A DNA stretch of 64,000 nt, from the NCBI RefSeq assembly GCF_038502225.1, contig NW_027195534.1, forward strand, positions 48,501 to 112,500. Reading direction: 5' to 3'. Below are positions 21,631 through 32,100 of the stretch, in pieces (positions within the stretch are counted from its first letter, which is position 1; the number at the start of each line of letters is the position of its first letter). The translations under genes and the position numbers were made by a program. The stretch comes from Cherax quadricarinatus (Eukaryota > Arthropoda > Malacostraca > Decapoda > Parastacidae). Under the pieces are notes generated by a model. It had not been told where the DNA came from. It did no database searches and worked only from the letters and a program-made list of their open reading frames with translations.

Positions 21631-22755
21631 GTGGTGGTAATAGTAGTGATGGTGGTAGTGGTGGTTATGGCTGTGGTGGTAATAGTAGTGATGGTGGTAG
21701 TGGTGGTTGTGGGTGTGGTGGTAATAGTAGTGATGGTGGTAGTGGTGGTTATGGCTGTGGTGGTAATAGTAGTGATGGTGGCAGTGGTGGTTGTGGCTGT
21801 GGTGGTAATAGTAGTGATGGTGGTAGTGGTGATTATGGCTGTGGTGGTAATAGTAGTGATGGTGGTAGTGGTGGTTGTGACTGTGGTGGTGATAGTAGTG
21901 ATGGTGGAAGTGGTGGTTGTGGCTGTGGTGGTAGTAGTGATGATGGTAGTGGTGGTGATAGTAGTGATGGTGGTAGTGGTGGTTGTGGCTGTGGTGGTGA
22001 TAGTAGTGATGGTGGTAGTGGTGGTTGTGGCTGTGGTGGTGATAGTAGTGATGGTGGTAGTGGTGGTTGTGGCTGTGGTGGTGATAGTAGTGATGGTGGT
22101 AGTGGTGGTTGTTGCTGTGGTGGTGATAATAGTGATGGTGGTAGTGGTGATTGTGGCTGTGGTGGTGATAGTAGTGATGGTGGTAGTGGTGGTTGTGGCT
22201 GTGGTGGTGATAGTGGTGATGGTGGTAGTGGTGGTTGTGGCTGTGGTGGTGATAGTAGTGATGGTGGTAGTGGTGGTTGTGGCTGTGGTGGTGATAGTAG
22301 TGATGGTGGTAGTGGTGGTTGTTGCTGTGGTGGTGATAATAGTGATGGTGGTAGTGGTGATTGTGGCTGTGGTGGTGATAGTAGTGATGGTGGTAGTGGT
22401 GGTTGTGGCTGTGGTGGTGATAGTGGTGATGGTGGTAGTGGTGGTTGTGGCTGTGGTGGTGATAGTAGTGATGGTGGTAGTGGTGGTTGTGGCTGTGGTG
22501 GTGATAGTAGTGATGGTGGTAGTGGTGGTTGTGGCTGTGGTGGTGATAGTAGTGATGGTGGTAGTGGTGGTTGTGGCTGTGGTGGTGATAGTAGTGATGG
22601 TGGTAGTGGTGGTTGTGGCTGTGGTGGTGATAGTAGTGATGGTGGTAGTGGTGGTTGTGGCTGTGGTGGTGATAGTAGTGATGGTGGTAGTGGTGGTTGT
22701 GGTTGTGGTGGTGATAGTAGTGATGGTGGTAGTGGTGGTTGTGGCTGTGGTGGTA
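21631..22755. repeat. GT-rich array, 42-bp units
   Basis: Regular units GGTGGTGATAGTAGTGATGG then TGGTAGTGGTGGTTGTGGCTGT (42 bp), about 26 copies with few substitutions. In one frame this reads as a 14-residue Val/Ala/Ile/Met repeat, a shadow of the period. Confidence 0.95.
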
Positions 22756-24340
22756 GTGGTGGTGGCTGTGGTGGTGGTTGTGGCTGTGGTGGTAGTTGTG
22801 GCTGTGGTGGTAGTTGTGGCTGTGGTGGTGGTTGTGGCTGTGGTGGTGGTTGTGGCTGTGGTGGTGGTTGTGGCTGTGGTGGTGGTTGTGGCTGTGGTGG
22901 TGGTTGTGGCTGTGGTGGTGGTTGTGGCTGTGGTGGTGGTTGTGGCTGTGGTGGTGGTTGTGGCTGTGGTGGTGGTTGTGGCTGTGGTTGTGGCTGTGGT
23001 GGTGGTTGTGGCTGTGGTGGTGGTTGTGGCTGTGGTGGTGGTTGTGGCTGTGGTTGTGGCTGTGGTGGTGGTTGTGGCTGTGGTGGTGGTTGTGGCTGTG
23101 GTGGTGGTTGTGGCTGTGGTGGTGGTTGTGGCTGTGGTGGTGGTTGTGGCTGTGGTGGTGGTTGTGGCTGTGGTGGTGGTTGTGGCTGTGGTGGTGGTTG
23201 TGGCTGTGGTGGTGGTTGTGGCTGTGGTGGTGGTTGTGGCTGTGGTGGTGGTTGTGGCTGTGGTTGTGGCTGTGGTTGTGGCTGTGGTGGTGGTTGTGGC
23301 TGTGGTGGTGGTTGTGGCTGTGTTGTGGTGGTTGTGGCTGTGGTGGTGGTTGTGGCTGTGGTTGTGGGTGGTTGTGGCTGTGGTGGTGGTTGTGGCTGTG
23401 GTGGTGGTTGTGGCTGTGGTGGTGGTTGTGGCTGTGGTGGTGGTTGTGGCTGTGGTGGTGGTTGTGGCTGTGGTGGTGGTTGTGGCTGTGGTGGTGGTTG
23501 TGGCTGTGGTGGTGGTTGTGGCTGTGGTGGTGGTTGTGGCTGTGGTGGTGGTTGTGGCTGTGGTGGTGGTTGTGGCTGTGGTGGTGGTTGTGGCTGTGGT
23601 GGTGGTTGTGGCTGTGGTGGTGGTTGTGGCTGTGGTGGTGGTTGTGGCTGTGGTGGTGGTTGTGGCTGTGGTGGTGGTTGTGGCTGTGGTGGTGGTTGTG
23701 GCTGTGGTGGTGGTTGTGGCTGTGGTGGTGGTTGTGGCTGTGGTGGTGGTTGTGGCTGTGGTGGTGGTTGTGGCTGTGGTTGTGGCTGTGGTGGTGGTTG
23801 TGGCTGTGGTGGTGGTTGTGGCTGTGGTGGTGGTTGTGGCTGTGGTGGTGGTTGTGGCTGTGGTGGTGGTTGTGGCTGTGGTGGTGGTTGTGGCTGTGGT
23901 GGTAGTAGTGATGATGGTAGTGGTGGTGATAGTAGTGATGGTGGTAGTGGTCGTTGTGGCTGTGGTGGTGATAGTAGTGATGGTGGTAGTGGTGGTTGTG
24001 GCTGTGGTGGTGATAGTAGTGATGGTGGTAGTGGTGATTGTGGCTGTGGTGGTGATTGTGGCTGTGGTGGTAGTTGTGGCTGTGGTGGTGGTTGTGGCTG
24101 TGGTGGTGGTTGTGGCTGTGGTGGTGGTTGTGGCTGTGGTGGTGGTTGTGGCTGTGGTGGTGGTTGTGGCTGTGGTGGTGGTTGTGGTGGTGGTTGTGGC
24201 TGTGGTGGTGGTTGTGGCTGTGGTGGTGGTTGTGGCTGTGGTGGTGGTTGTGGCTGTGGTGGTGGTTGTGGCTGTGGTGGTGGTTGTGGCTGTGGTGGTG
24301 GTTGTGGCTGTGGTGGTGGTTGTGGCTGTGGTGGTGACTG
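22756..24340. repeat. GT-rich array, 18-bp units
   Basis: GGTGGTGGTTGTGGCTGT repeated about 85 times, with occasional 12-bp units (GGTTGTGGCTGT) and a short return of the 42-bp type at 23898-24055. The three plus frames read Val-Ala, Trp-Leu or Gly-Cys repeats of hundreds of residues; none has coding support. Confidence 0.95.
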
Positions 24341-24404
24341 AATAATAATGTAGTATAACAGATAGAAATACTTGGGAAACTCGCTAAGAAAACTCTTCCA
24401 TACA

Positions 24405-24545
24405 GTGAAGGCTCGATCCTCCGTCTACTAACAAGGCAGAATACACCACAAGGAGCAGTAAGGGCTCGAACCTTCGTCCATTAACCACAATGCAGAATAC
24501 AGCACAGGAACATTGGAGGCTCGATCCTCCGTCTACTAACCACAA
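24405..24545. repeat. Three tandem ~55-bp units
   Basis: GGCTCGATCCTCCGTCTACT near 24410 and 24518, and GGCTCGAACCTTCGTCCATT near 24463, with CAGAATACA spacers between. Spacing is 53-56 bp. Confidence 0.75.
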
Positions 24546-24680
24546 GGGTGATAGTATAAACAAGCAACTAGAAAACACTTTTGTACTTATATGAGAAGCG
24601 CTAAACCCACAGGGGTAACACAAGAGTTTCAGAAGGGCTTCAGTCCTTCACATAAATCACGAATCAGCTTCTTCATGAAG

Positions 24681-24820
24681 CACTGTTCCATTGTCTGGGA
24701 ACCAACAGCTGCTGGAACCACCAATTGGATGGTTGCATTACCCTTCCATCCACTGTTCCATTGCCTGGGAACCAACAGCTGCTGGAACCACCAATGGGAT
24801 GGTTGCATTACCCTCCCATC
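24681..24820. repeat. 70-bp tandem duplication
   Basis: CACTGTTCCATTGTCTGGGA at 24681 recurs as CACTGTTCCATTGCCTGGGA at 24751. Two units, a few substitutions. Confidence 0.9.
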
Positions 24821-24957
24821 CAATAATTACAACACATACAGGAAAGGGGCGGGGTCGAGATTGATAAAAAATGGAGCATCTCCCTTTCTGGCGTCTGATT
24901 GGATAAAAGAAGTCGATGATAAAAAGGTGTGTGTCTGATTGGCTGAGTGTTCATAAG

Positions 24958-25625
24958 TGTGTGTGTACTCACCTAATTGTACTCACCTAATTGTGGTTGC
25001 AGGGGTCGATACTCAGCTCCTGGCCCCGCCTCTTCACTGATCGCTACTGGATCCTCTCTCTCTCTGCTTCCTGAGCTTTGTCATACCTCTTCTTAAAACT
25101 ATGTATGGTTCCTGCCTCCACTACTTCACTTGCTAGGCTATTCCACTTGCTGACAACTATATGACTGAAGAAATACTTCCTAACGTCCCTGTGACTCGTC
25201 TGAGTCTTCAGCTTCCAGTTGTGACCCCTTGTCCCTGTGTCCCCTATCTGGAACATCCTATCTCTGTCCACCTTGTCTGTTCCCCGCAGTATCTTGTATG
25301 TCGTTATCATGTCTCCCCTGACCCTTCTGTCCTCCAGTGTCGTCAGTCCGATTTCCCTTAACCTTTCCTCGTACGACATTCCCTTGAGCTCTGGGATTAG
25401 CCTTGTTGCAAACCTTTGTACTTTCTCTAACTTCTTGACGTGCTTGACCAGGTGTGGGTTCCAGACTGGTGCTGCATACTCCAGTATGGGACTAACGTAC
25501 ACAGTGTACAGTGTCTTGAACGATTCCTTATTAAGGTATCGGAACGCTATTCTCAGGTTTGCCAGGCGCCCATATGCTGCAGCGGTTATTTGGTTGATGT
25601 GTGCCTCCGGTGATGTGCTCGGTGT
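24958..25625 (-). pseudogene. C-family CR1/L2-like LINE, 3' end of ORF2 and tail
   Basis: Minus-strand frame to a stop at 25044. It encodes ITAAAYGRLANLRIAFRYLN, LEYAAPVWNPH, LEKVQRFATRLIPEL, SYEERLREIGLTTLEDRRVR and YDKAQEAERERIQ, the C-terminal region after the RT of CR1/L2-group LINEs. The 3' end carries GAGGCGGGGCCAGGAGCTGA and repeats of ACAATTAGGTGAGT (24958-25005). The 5' end is cut at a (TG)n run. No catalytic domain remains. Confidence 0.88.
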
Positions 25626-25635
25626 GAGTGTGTGT

Positions 25636-25701
<66 letters not shown>
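25626..25701. repeat. (TG)n microsatellite
   Basis: Nearly pure dinucleotide run of about 75 bp, located exactly between two related LINE fragments. Confidence 0.97.
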
Positions 25702-25703
<2 letters not shown>

Positions 25704-25870
25704 CATACCTCTTCTTAAAACTACGCACCGAAGTTATCTCTAGCACATCATTGTTCAGGTCGTTCCACTCCCTGACCACTTTAAGGCTGAAGAAATACTT
25801 CCTAAAATCCATCTTCCAGCTGTGCCCTCGTGATCCTGTTTCCCGCCTCTCAATCTCTCCCTATCCATCC
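25702..25870 (-). pseudogene. Second C-like LINE fragment, ORF2 C-terminus
   Basis: Minus-strand frame gives DFRKYFFSLKVVREWNDLNN and SVRSFKKRYD, homologous to but distinct from RKYFFSHIVVSKWNSLASEV in the neighbouring fragment. The two share the CATACCTCTTCTTAAAACTA motif on plus (25082 and 25704), so the TG run may mark a recombination join. Confidence 0.8.
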
Positions 25871-25914
25871 TATCCAGCCAAAATAACAAGTTTGACCTAT
25901 TCGGCACGACATAA

Positions 25915-26380
25915 ACGTGGGTTTTGGCGTAATTAGCGTAGTTTGGTGGTCACTACGCCCATGTACGCAGTTTGGAGGTCACTACGCCCATGTACGTAGT
26001 TTGGAGGTCACTACGCCCTCGTAAGTAGTTTGGATGTCACTACGCCCATGTACGTAGTTTGGAAGTCAGAACGCCCATGTACGTACTTTGGAAGTCAGTA
26101 CGCCCATGTACGTAGTTTGGAGGCCAGTACGCCCATGTACGTAGTTTGGAGGTCACTACGCCCATGTACGTAGTTTGGAGATCAGTACGCCCATGTACGT
26201 AGTTTGGAGGTCAGTACGCCCTCGTACGTAGTTTGGAGGTTACTACGTCCATGTACGTAGTTTAGAGGTCACTACGCCCATGTACGTAGTTTGGAGGTCA
26301 CTACGTCCTCGTACGTAGTTTGGAGGTCACTACGTCCTCGTATGTAGTTTGGAGGTCACTACGGCCTCGTACGCACTAAG
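25915..26380. repeat. 29-bp minisatellite, about 16 copies
   Basis: Unit GTACGTAGTTTGGAGGTCAC then TACGCCCAT. Variants alternate CCCATGTAC and CCCTCGTAC. Confidence 0.95.
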
Positions 26381-27005
26381 GGGGGCGCATGCCCCCTTCC
26401 AGTTTGGTATGCGTCAGACACGCCCGTTATAAGAGATGTTAGAGTCGTTATAGCGAGGTTACGTAAGAATGTGCTTCTTTCATTTCGTTATAACTTTCCT
26501 TTCTCTGCTTCTCTGGTTCCTATTGTTGTATTAGTAAAAACTAGTGAAGTAGAGGCATGGGACCAACCGTTAAACCCGTAGGGGCACAGCAATTATAACC
26601 CTTAACTTCAGAAGCCATAAAGGCCATCACTATCACTGTTACTGCGAGTATAAGACCTTTAAGCTCGTCGGAAAAATAGTCGAGGTTGAGGAATTGTAGC
26701 CCTTATATATATACGTCATAAATGTCATTATTATGTACCTGCAAGTTGAGGTATATGATCTTAATCCAATCAAGGATTAAAGCGATAAAGAGGAGGAAGA
26801 ATTATAACCTTTATTTCCTTTGGTAATAGAAGCCATTTCTATCGTTCACTTGTGGAAATATATGAACTCTATTTATTTCGGTAGGAAATCGTCAACGACG
26901 AAGAGGAATTTTGACCTTAATACCCCAGTACATAGAGGTCTTCCACAACATGAACTTCAACATACTCAGATGGCAACACTAAGAATCTAAAAAGGGTACA
27001 AAATG
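26381..27005. other. Spacer without recognised gene
   Basis: A G/C hairpin (AAGGGGG / CCCCCTT) lies at 26378-26398. A GTTAAACCCGTAGGGGCACA motif at 26568-26587 resembles the S3 repeat. The rest is AT-rich and unassigned. Confidence 0.5.
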
Positions 27006-27009
27006 GAGC

Positions 27010-27538
27010 AGGAACTTGGTTGCGAGGGTACGTGGCTGCCCCGGGGGTACGTGGCTGCCTCGGGGATACGTGGCTGCCCCGGGGGTACGTGGCTGCCTCG
27101 GGGATACGTGGTTGCCCCGGGGGTGCGTGGCTGCCCCGGAGGTGCGTGGCTGCCCCGTGGGTACGTGACTGCCCCGTGGGTGCGTGGCTGCTCCAGGAGT
27201 GTGTGGCTGCCCCGGGGGCGCGTGGCTGCCCCAGGGGTGTGTGGTTGCCCCGGGGGTACGTTACTGCCCCGGGGGTGCGTGGCTGCCCCAGGGGTGCGTG
27301 GCTGCCCCAGGAGTGCGTGGTTGCCCCGGGGGTACGTTACTGCCCCAGGGGTGCATGGCTGCTCCAGGGGTGTGTGGCTGCCCCGGGGGTGCATGGCTGC
27401 CCTGTGGGTATGTGGTTGCCCCAGGGGTGCGTGGCTGCCCCAGGAGTGCGTGGCTGCCCCAGGGGTGCGTGGCTGCCCCGGGGGTGCGTGGCTGCCCCGT
27501 GGGTATGTGGCTGCCCCAGTGGTGCGTGGTTGCCCCGT
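27010..27538. repeat. 19-bp GC-rich minisatellite, about 27 copies
   Basis: Unit CTGCCCCGGGGGTGCGTGG with frequent ACGTGG and CCAGG variants. 19 x 3 = 57, so all three frames give a 19-residue Gly/Pro/Val repeat on both strands; these are not genes. Confidence 0.95.
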
Positions 27539-27798
27539 CTAAGATGAACTGAAGAACTTATGGGGAAAAATAGGGTTACGTTCCTGAGAGCCCAAAAAAG
27601 CCAAAACTTTTAGGCAGCACATCTTACAAAAATAAAAGTGAAAATGTAATTGTAGTTCATTATGATGTATTATGTTGATTTTACTGCTTAAGACTACAAA
27701 TGTAACAGAAAAAATAGTATTTGTTACCTTAAATTGTGGGTGCTGGTGTTTGTGGATGATTGTGAAGAGTGGAGTTATGCTGTGGCTCTACTGGGCTG
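27539..27798. other. Spacer, no feature seen
   Basis: No open frame or repeat recognised in about 260 bp. Confidence 0.5.
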
Positions 27799-28105
27799 AG
27801 GTGATAAGATAAGATAAGGTTTCGTTCGGATTTTTAACCCCGGAGGGTTAGCCACCCAGGATAACCCAAGAAAGTCAGTGCGTCATTGAGGACTGTCTAA
27901 CTTATTTCCATTGGGGTCCTTAATCTTGTCCCCCAGGATGCGACCCACACCAGTCGACTAACACCCAGGTACCTATTTGCTGCTAGGTGAACAGGACAAT
28001 AGGTGTAAGGAAACGTGTCGAAATGTTTCCACCCGCCGGGAATCGAACCCGGGCCCTCCGTGTGTGAAGCGGGAACTTTAGCCACTGGGCCACCGGGCCT
28101 GGTGG
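27799..28105 (-). mobile_element. S1 tRNA-derived SINE, best-preserved copy
   Basis: On minus: head GTGGCCCAGTGGCTAAAG (A box), CCCGCTTCACACACGG anticodon-arm-like part, CCGGGTTCGATTCCCGGC (perfect B box), then the body with CTGGTGTGGGTCGCATCCTG. The tail is GGCTAACCCTCCGGGGTTAA then AATCCGAACGAAACC and a (CTTAT)n end at 27799-27818. The head looks tRNA-like but lacks a matching acceptor stem, and the body extends more than 200 bp, so it is a SINE, not a tRNA gene. Confidence 0.88.
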
Positions 28106-28625
28106 CTAGTATAGGTGGATGCTATAGATAGTATAAGTATTGGAGTGTCAAACTTTGTCATTCAGTCAAGTGATTCAGTAAGTCAAGTTGTTCAGTGTCA
28201 GGTCGTTCAGTGTCAGGTCGTTCAGTAAGTCAGTCACACAAACTTAAGTTTACCTCTTTTTCATGTGTACAGAGTAACACTTTATTATGGCCACAGGATG
28301 TCTTGTCTAATATCTTTGTTTCTGTCATTAATTTTAAGACTTAAATACTTACACCTTTTCTTGCCACTTTGAACCACACTGGTATGCTTATTGGGTGTCA
28401 TGATTGATTGGGAGATAAAAGATAAAGCAGTTAAGAGATCAAAACACAGTTCACAATCACAAGCTTGTAGCAGAGAAGTTGGACTAGACACGTATGAAGT
28501 ACGAATGCTTGGATGGTGGGGTGGTGTTGGGGGGGGGGGGGGACGGCAGGAGGTCTCCCCAGCTGAACCACAACAAACCGGCCACTTGAGGAAAAGGGAA
28601 GTTTTTTTTCCCTTCCTGCAAACTG
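28106..28625. other. Spacer with short repeats and a G run
   Basis: GTGTCAGGTCGTTCA is repeated at 28190-28230. A 13-14 base G run lies near 28529-28542. No gene recognised. Confidence 0.5.
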
Positions 28626-28665
28626 AACCATGTTAAATTCATCATACGATGAATTTAACATGGTT
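28626..28665. repeat. Perfect 18-bp palindrome, 4-base loop
   Basis: AACCATGTTAAATTCATC, loop ATAC, then its exact reverse complement. No T-run terminator follows. Could be a foldback end or a fresh inverted duplication. Confidence 0.9.
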
Positions 28666-28948
28666 ACATAAAATTGTGCCATAATTCTTCAATCGTGCTA
28701 TACCCAAATTGTGCCAAATAAACTCGTGCTAAGTGACGGTTTATTGTAATGAGAATATAGTTGAGGGCTCTTGATTCAAGGAACTGGACTTTGGCTTTTC
28801 TTCCTTGGATCAAACCTGATTGCTGGCCAGGTGCTGTATGACCACTTTGGGTCATTAATATTAGGGCACTTACACACCCATTCTGTACTCTCACACTCGT
28901 TTTGTACTCTCCCAGGGCACTCGCACACCTATTCAGTACTCTCACACT
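28666..28948. other. Spacer upstream of the R element 3' end
   Basis: Short degenerate repeat of ACTCTCACAC / CTCACACTCG near 28866-28950. No gene recognised. Confidence 0.5.
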
Positions 28949-29112
28949 TTAGATTAGATTTTGCCACCGAAGTGGCTAGTTTATTGTGCACCCCATATCC
29001 ATCCTGTGGACGGTAGCGCGAGAGCATATGGATAGACAAAAGGCCTAGGAACTAGGCCCCAAAGGGTTAACAGGAATACATATGGATTTATATCTATATA
29101 TCTATAGTTCAC

Positions 29113-32100
29113 TTATCTGTTACAAGCAAATTTAGGAAATTTGCTTAGTATATCTGGTATCTTATTTTCATTAATAAGATATCTTGACATGTCACATAGG
29201 TTATTATACTGTCTGTCTCTGTATTCCTCAATAAGTGGACAATTAAGCACATAGTGTTCAAGAGAGTGACCATATGCCTGATCACATAATTTACATTTAG
29301 TTTGATCATCATCTGTGTGTCTCCCAAACTGCCAGAAGTACTTGTAACCAAGCCTAAGCCTGGCCACTACAACATCAGTCAGTCTGTTCACATTGCAAGT
29401 TGCTCCATAAACATACTTATCTACGTTCATGTTATCATAGTGGGTTATAGATCTACTCAGGCTTCTAACTGCATTCCTATAACAATCATTTTCATTATTT
29501 ACTTCTCTCCTAATATTATTCCTAATGCTAGACACAGTTATACCAAAGTTATATTCTACGTTCTCCTTCTGGATACTCTTCATGGCTAACATATCAACTT
29601 TATCATGAAGGAGTAATCCAATGTGTGATGGGATCCATAGCAATTGTACATTAATTCCTTTGTCCCTAATTTTTGAGTATCTATACCTGGCTTCCCCAAT
29701 GAGCATGTTGTTGGAGTCATTATATGAGTCAAGAGCCTTCAGTGATGACATAGAATCAGTAATGATGATAGAGTCAAGCTCGGTGTCATAGGTTAGCTTT
29801 AGCGCCATTAGGATTGCAAACAATTCAGTTTGCAGTGTAGACGCCCAGTTGTTAATTCTTATGCCTAACTCAACAAATTTATTATCGTTCTTAACTAGGG
29901 AGGTGGCAACAAGAGCAGATGCAGCCCTGCCAGAAGACTCCTGTTTAGATCCATCAGTGTATATAACTTGTGATAACTTGTTACTACCAGCTAGGTGAGA
30001 AATTTCTTCTTGAGCAGTTGCTCTAACAAGAGATTTAAGGAAGGGATTACTAGCAATGAGCTTCTTGGGAGGGACTTGTAGGTATGTGATATTAAATGAA
30101 CACATCTTCCATGGAGGGGTGAAATGCTCTTGTTGCCTACAGTGATACAGTTCATGTAGGTTATAAAACTTAATGCAATTGCACGTTTTCACAATCCATT
30201 TAGATCTGTGTGTATTTACCTCTAGACACTTGGTAAGATTCACTGTGACAGTGTCTGGTTCGTTTCTCAACATTCTAATACCGAGTACAGTATTAATTTC
30301 AACAATCCTATCACTGATACTAGAAATACCAAGCTCCTTCCTCATGTTAAGAACTTTTGTAGATCTGGGACAGCCAAGAATAATCCTGAGAGCTTCATTT
30401 TGCATTAACTCCAAGGGTCGGAGAGAACTTTCTCTAGCTAATATCAACATGGGAGCAGCATAATCAATTAAGGACCTAACATAGGCTATGTACATCATTC
30501 TCACGATTCTCACATTTGCACCATAGTTGGGATTGTAGCCAGCAACAGCTTTGAGAGCATTTAGCCTAGCTTTACATTTCTTGTTTAGTTGTGGTATAGT
30601 GGATTTGTTAAAGGGTACATCTACACCAAGATATCTGTAAGTTTTAACGTAGCTAATGATTTCACCCTGCAAATAGATGGGTGGGGGATGTCGTTTGCTT
30701 GTTAATATCTTAGTTTTAGAGGAAGATATTATGAGGCCTAGTCGATTACAAATTGCTTGAACTTCATTAAGAATGGTATTCATCTTCTTATGCCCTGTTG
30801 TATGGATCATGATATCATCAGCATAGCTTATAGCTATATGTTTAGGTGAGGCAGGTAGAGTATTTAGGAGAGCATTAATCAGAATATTAAATAGCATGGG
30901 ACTAAGAACTCCTCCCTGCGGTGTACCTAAAGACATTTCTTTAGAATCACTTCTGAAGCCTTGGTAAAGGACAGAGGATACTCTATTTGACAGGTATCCT
31001 ATTATCCAGCAGAGTAAGCTACCACCAATATTCATTTTGGCTAATTCATGTAGTATAACGGTTCTGTTCGCAATATCAAATGCAGATTTTAGATCAAGAA
31101 AAGTGGTAAAACTAGTAGAGGTGTGTGCAGTGAGAAAGGTGGAAATACAGTTCTGCACACTTTTACCTTTCATGAACCCATAGAGGTAGGGGGAAAGTTG
31201 ATCTCTGATTCTGTAGTACAGTCTGTTAAGCATCATTCTTTCAAAAGTTTTACAAAGACAACTAGTTAAGGAGATCGGCCTAAATGTATCAGGCTGTTGG
31301 GGCTTAGGGATAGGCACAATGAGACTATTGGTCCAGGAAGTAGGAAGAACGCCCTCAATGTAACTGAGATTATACAGTGCCAACAAAGGGTTATCAGGCA
31401 CGTGCCTTAGAGTTCTGAGAATATCATAGGTTATACCATCCTCTCCAGGAGCAGTTGATCGACCTTTGGTTAATGCATTATCTAATTCATACTCGGTAAA
31501 GAGGCAATCACTCTCATCAATATTTTGGCTCATAAAATTAATCAGTTTCAACATTTCTTCAGAAGTACTCTCTAAATTTTTTCTAATATGAGATGGAAGG
31601 CTTTCATGCCTGGATGTTTTGGACCAGTCCTTTATGAGGTCATTTGCTTTTTCAAGAGGAAAGGGATGAGCAACATTGCCAGTCTTTTTCCTGGTTATTT
31701 TATTTATACCTTTCCAAGCCAAACTCAAAGGGGTGGACCTATTTAATCCACTAACAAACTGTTCCCATTCCTGTTGCCTAAGTTCTTCCTTTCTATTCCT
31801 TGCATTTGTTAGTGCAGCTTGGAACATTCTGAGCAGGTCTGGGGTTCTACATTCACGGTATGCTTTACCAATCCTCCTAGCTGCATGTGTTAGATTGCGC
31901 AGCTGTGGATCATTATAGTATTTACATTGGTTTTTATTGTTATTTATAGTGGAGGGTCTTTGTTTCCTATTCCTGCCCACTTGATCTGTGAGAACACTCT
32001 CAATAGTGGTAATTAAATCATCATTAAATTTTTGTGTGCCAATGGGCTCGTAATTCTTATACCATTGATCCAAGTGGTTAATAAAGTTGTCTCTGTGTTC

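Noticed and set aside
21631..24345. A 904-codon Val/Ala-rich open frame and parallel Trp-Leu and Gly-Cys frames
   Set aside because: All are readings of a GT-rich tandem array with unit length divisible by 3; several frames are open at once, with no non-repetitive start or end.
27003..27552. Gly/Pro/Val collagen-like frames
   Set aside because: Shadow of the 19-bp minisatellite; open on both strands and in all frames.
30173..30463. Plus-strand 96-codon frame, also seen at 38158 and 39853 (minus)
   Set aside because: Antisense shadow of conserved R ORF2 sequence; it recurs only because R recurs.
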